The notes beneath the pieces are model-generated. The model worked only from the letters and a program-made list of their open reading frames with translations. It was not told where the DNA came from and did not search any database. A stretch of DNA of 64,000 nucleotides from Bacteroidetes bacterium GWB2_32_14 (lineage in GTDB: Bacteria; Bacteroidota; Bacteroidia; Bacteroidales; UBA12077). The stretch spans positions 162,580-226,579 of the forward strand of contig MENK01000014.1 in NCBI GenBank assembly GCA_001768235.1, given 5' to 3'. The position numbers were made by a program, and so were the translations under genes. Each line of letters opens with the position of its first letter. Position 1 is the first letter of the stretch. This document shows positions 63,997-64,000 of the stretch, in pieces.

Positions 63997-64000
63997 ATAA

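Noticed and set aside
1..64000. tRNA, rRNA, CRISPR array or prophage
   Set aside because: No T-loop/acceptor patterns, rRNA sequences, repeat-spacer arrays, integrases or phage structural genes were seen on either strand.

Overview
The window comes from a bacterium of the phylum Bacteroidota, most like the marine or anaerobic Bacteroidales/Marinilabiliales. The evidence is the gene content: DUF5686 and DUF1573 proteins, a type IX secretion (PorP/SprF plus type B C-terminal domain) cluster, two-component propeller proteins, a Porin_10-type porin and DUF4783. Several genes also carry the phylum's -7 promoter element TAnnTTTG. The DNA is AT-rich. I see no rRNA, tRNA, CRISPR array or recognisable transposase.

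Layout. 1-8.7 kb: a truncated phosphoglucosamine mutase, an rRNA pseudouridine synthase, a DUF5686 outer-membrane protein, then a MarR regulator, a P-type cation ATPase and a methyltransferase. MarR and ATPase each have the same inverted repeat upstream (GTTAG-N6-CTAAC). 8.7-11.4 kb: an accessory unit with a Roco protein (LRR-Roc-COR GTPase) and a 91-residue partner. 11.4-14 kb: an ABC exporter and a TetR regulator sharing a second operator. 14-19.5 kb: an eight-gene run on the minus strand (two methyltransferases, membrane proteins, small enzymes, an amidohydrolase). 19.6-22.6 kb: a second accessory block of four unfamiliar genes; its upstream edge carries the same 20-bp boundary sequence as the Roco unit. 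22.6-23.2 kb: a gene-free stretch with several hairpins.

23.2-27.6 kb: era, a small helical protein, der, a lipoprotein, then a hemerythrin/RIC-like protein next to a LuxR-type regulator with a degenerate receiver. 27.6-37.9 kb (minus strand): a five-gene type IX secretion operon with a type B cargo adhesin, PorP/SprF, a PD40/PKD protein, an unknown secreted protein and a propeller-SpoIIE phosphatase. 38-42 kb: a giant histidine kinase and rlmH. 42.4-50.4 kb (plus strand): DUF4783, nadC, YihY, pdxH, porin, MltF, an unknown protein and a Dam methylase. 50.6-58.4 kb: glutamine synthetase, valS, DUF1573, an aminotransferase, DUF4180 and a NamZ-like hydrolase. 58.4-64 kb: a LolE-like permease, then gatE-gatD-NUDIX, ending in a terminator.

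Most of the window is housekeeping. The most unusual parts are the archaeal-type GatDE amidotransferase, the Roco/small-protein pair whose facing ends share a short peptide motif, the common boundary sequence of the two accessory blocks, and the two self-consistent regulator/operator circuits. All family assignments come from reading motifs, not from database searches.
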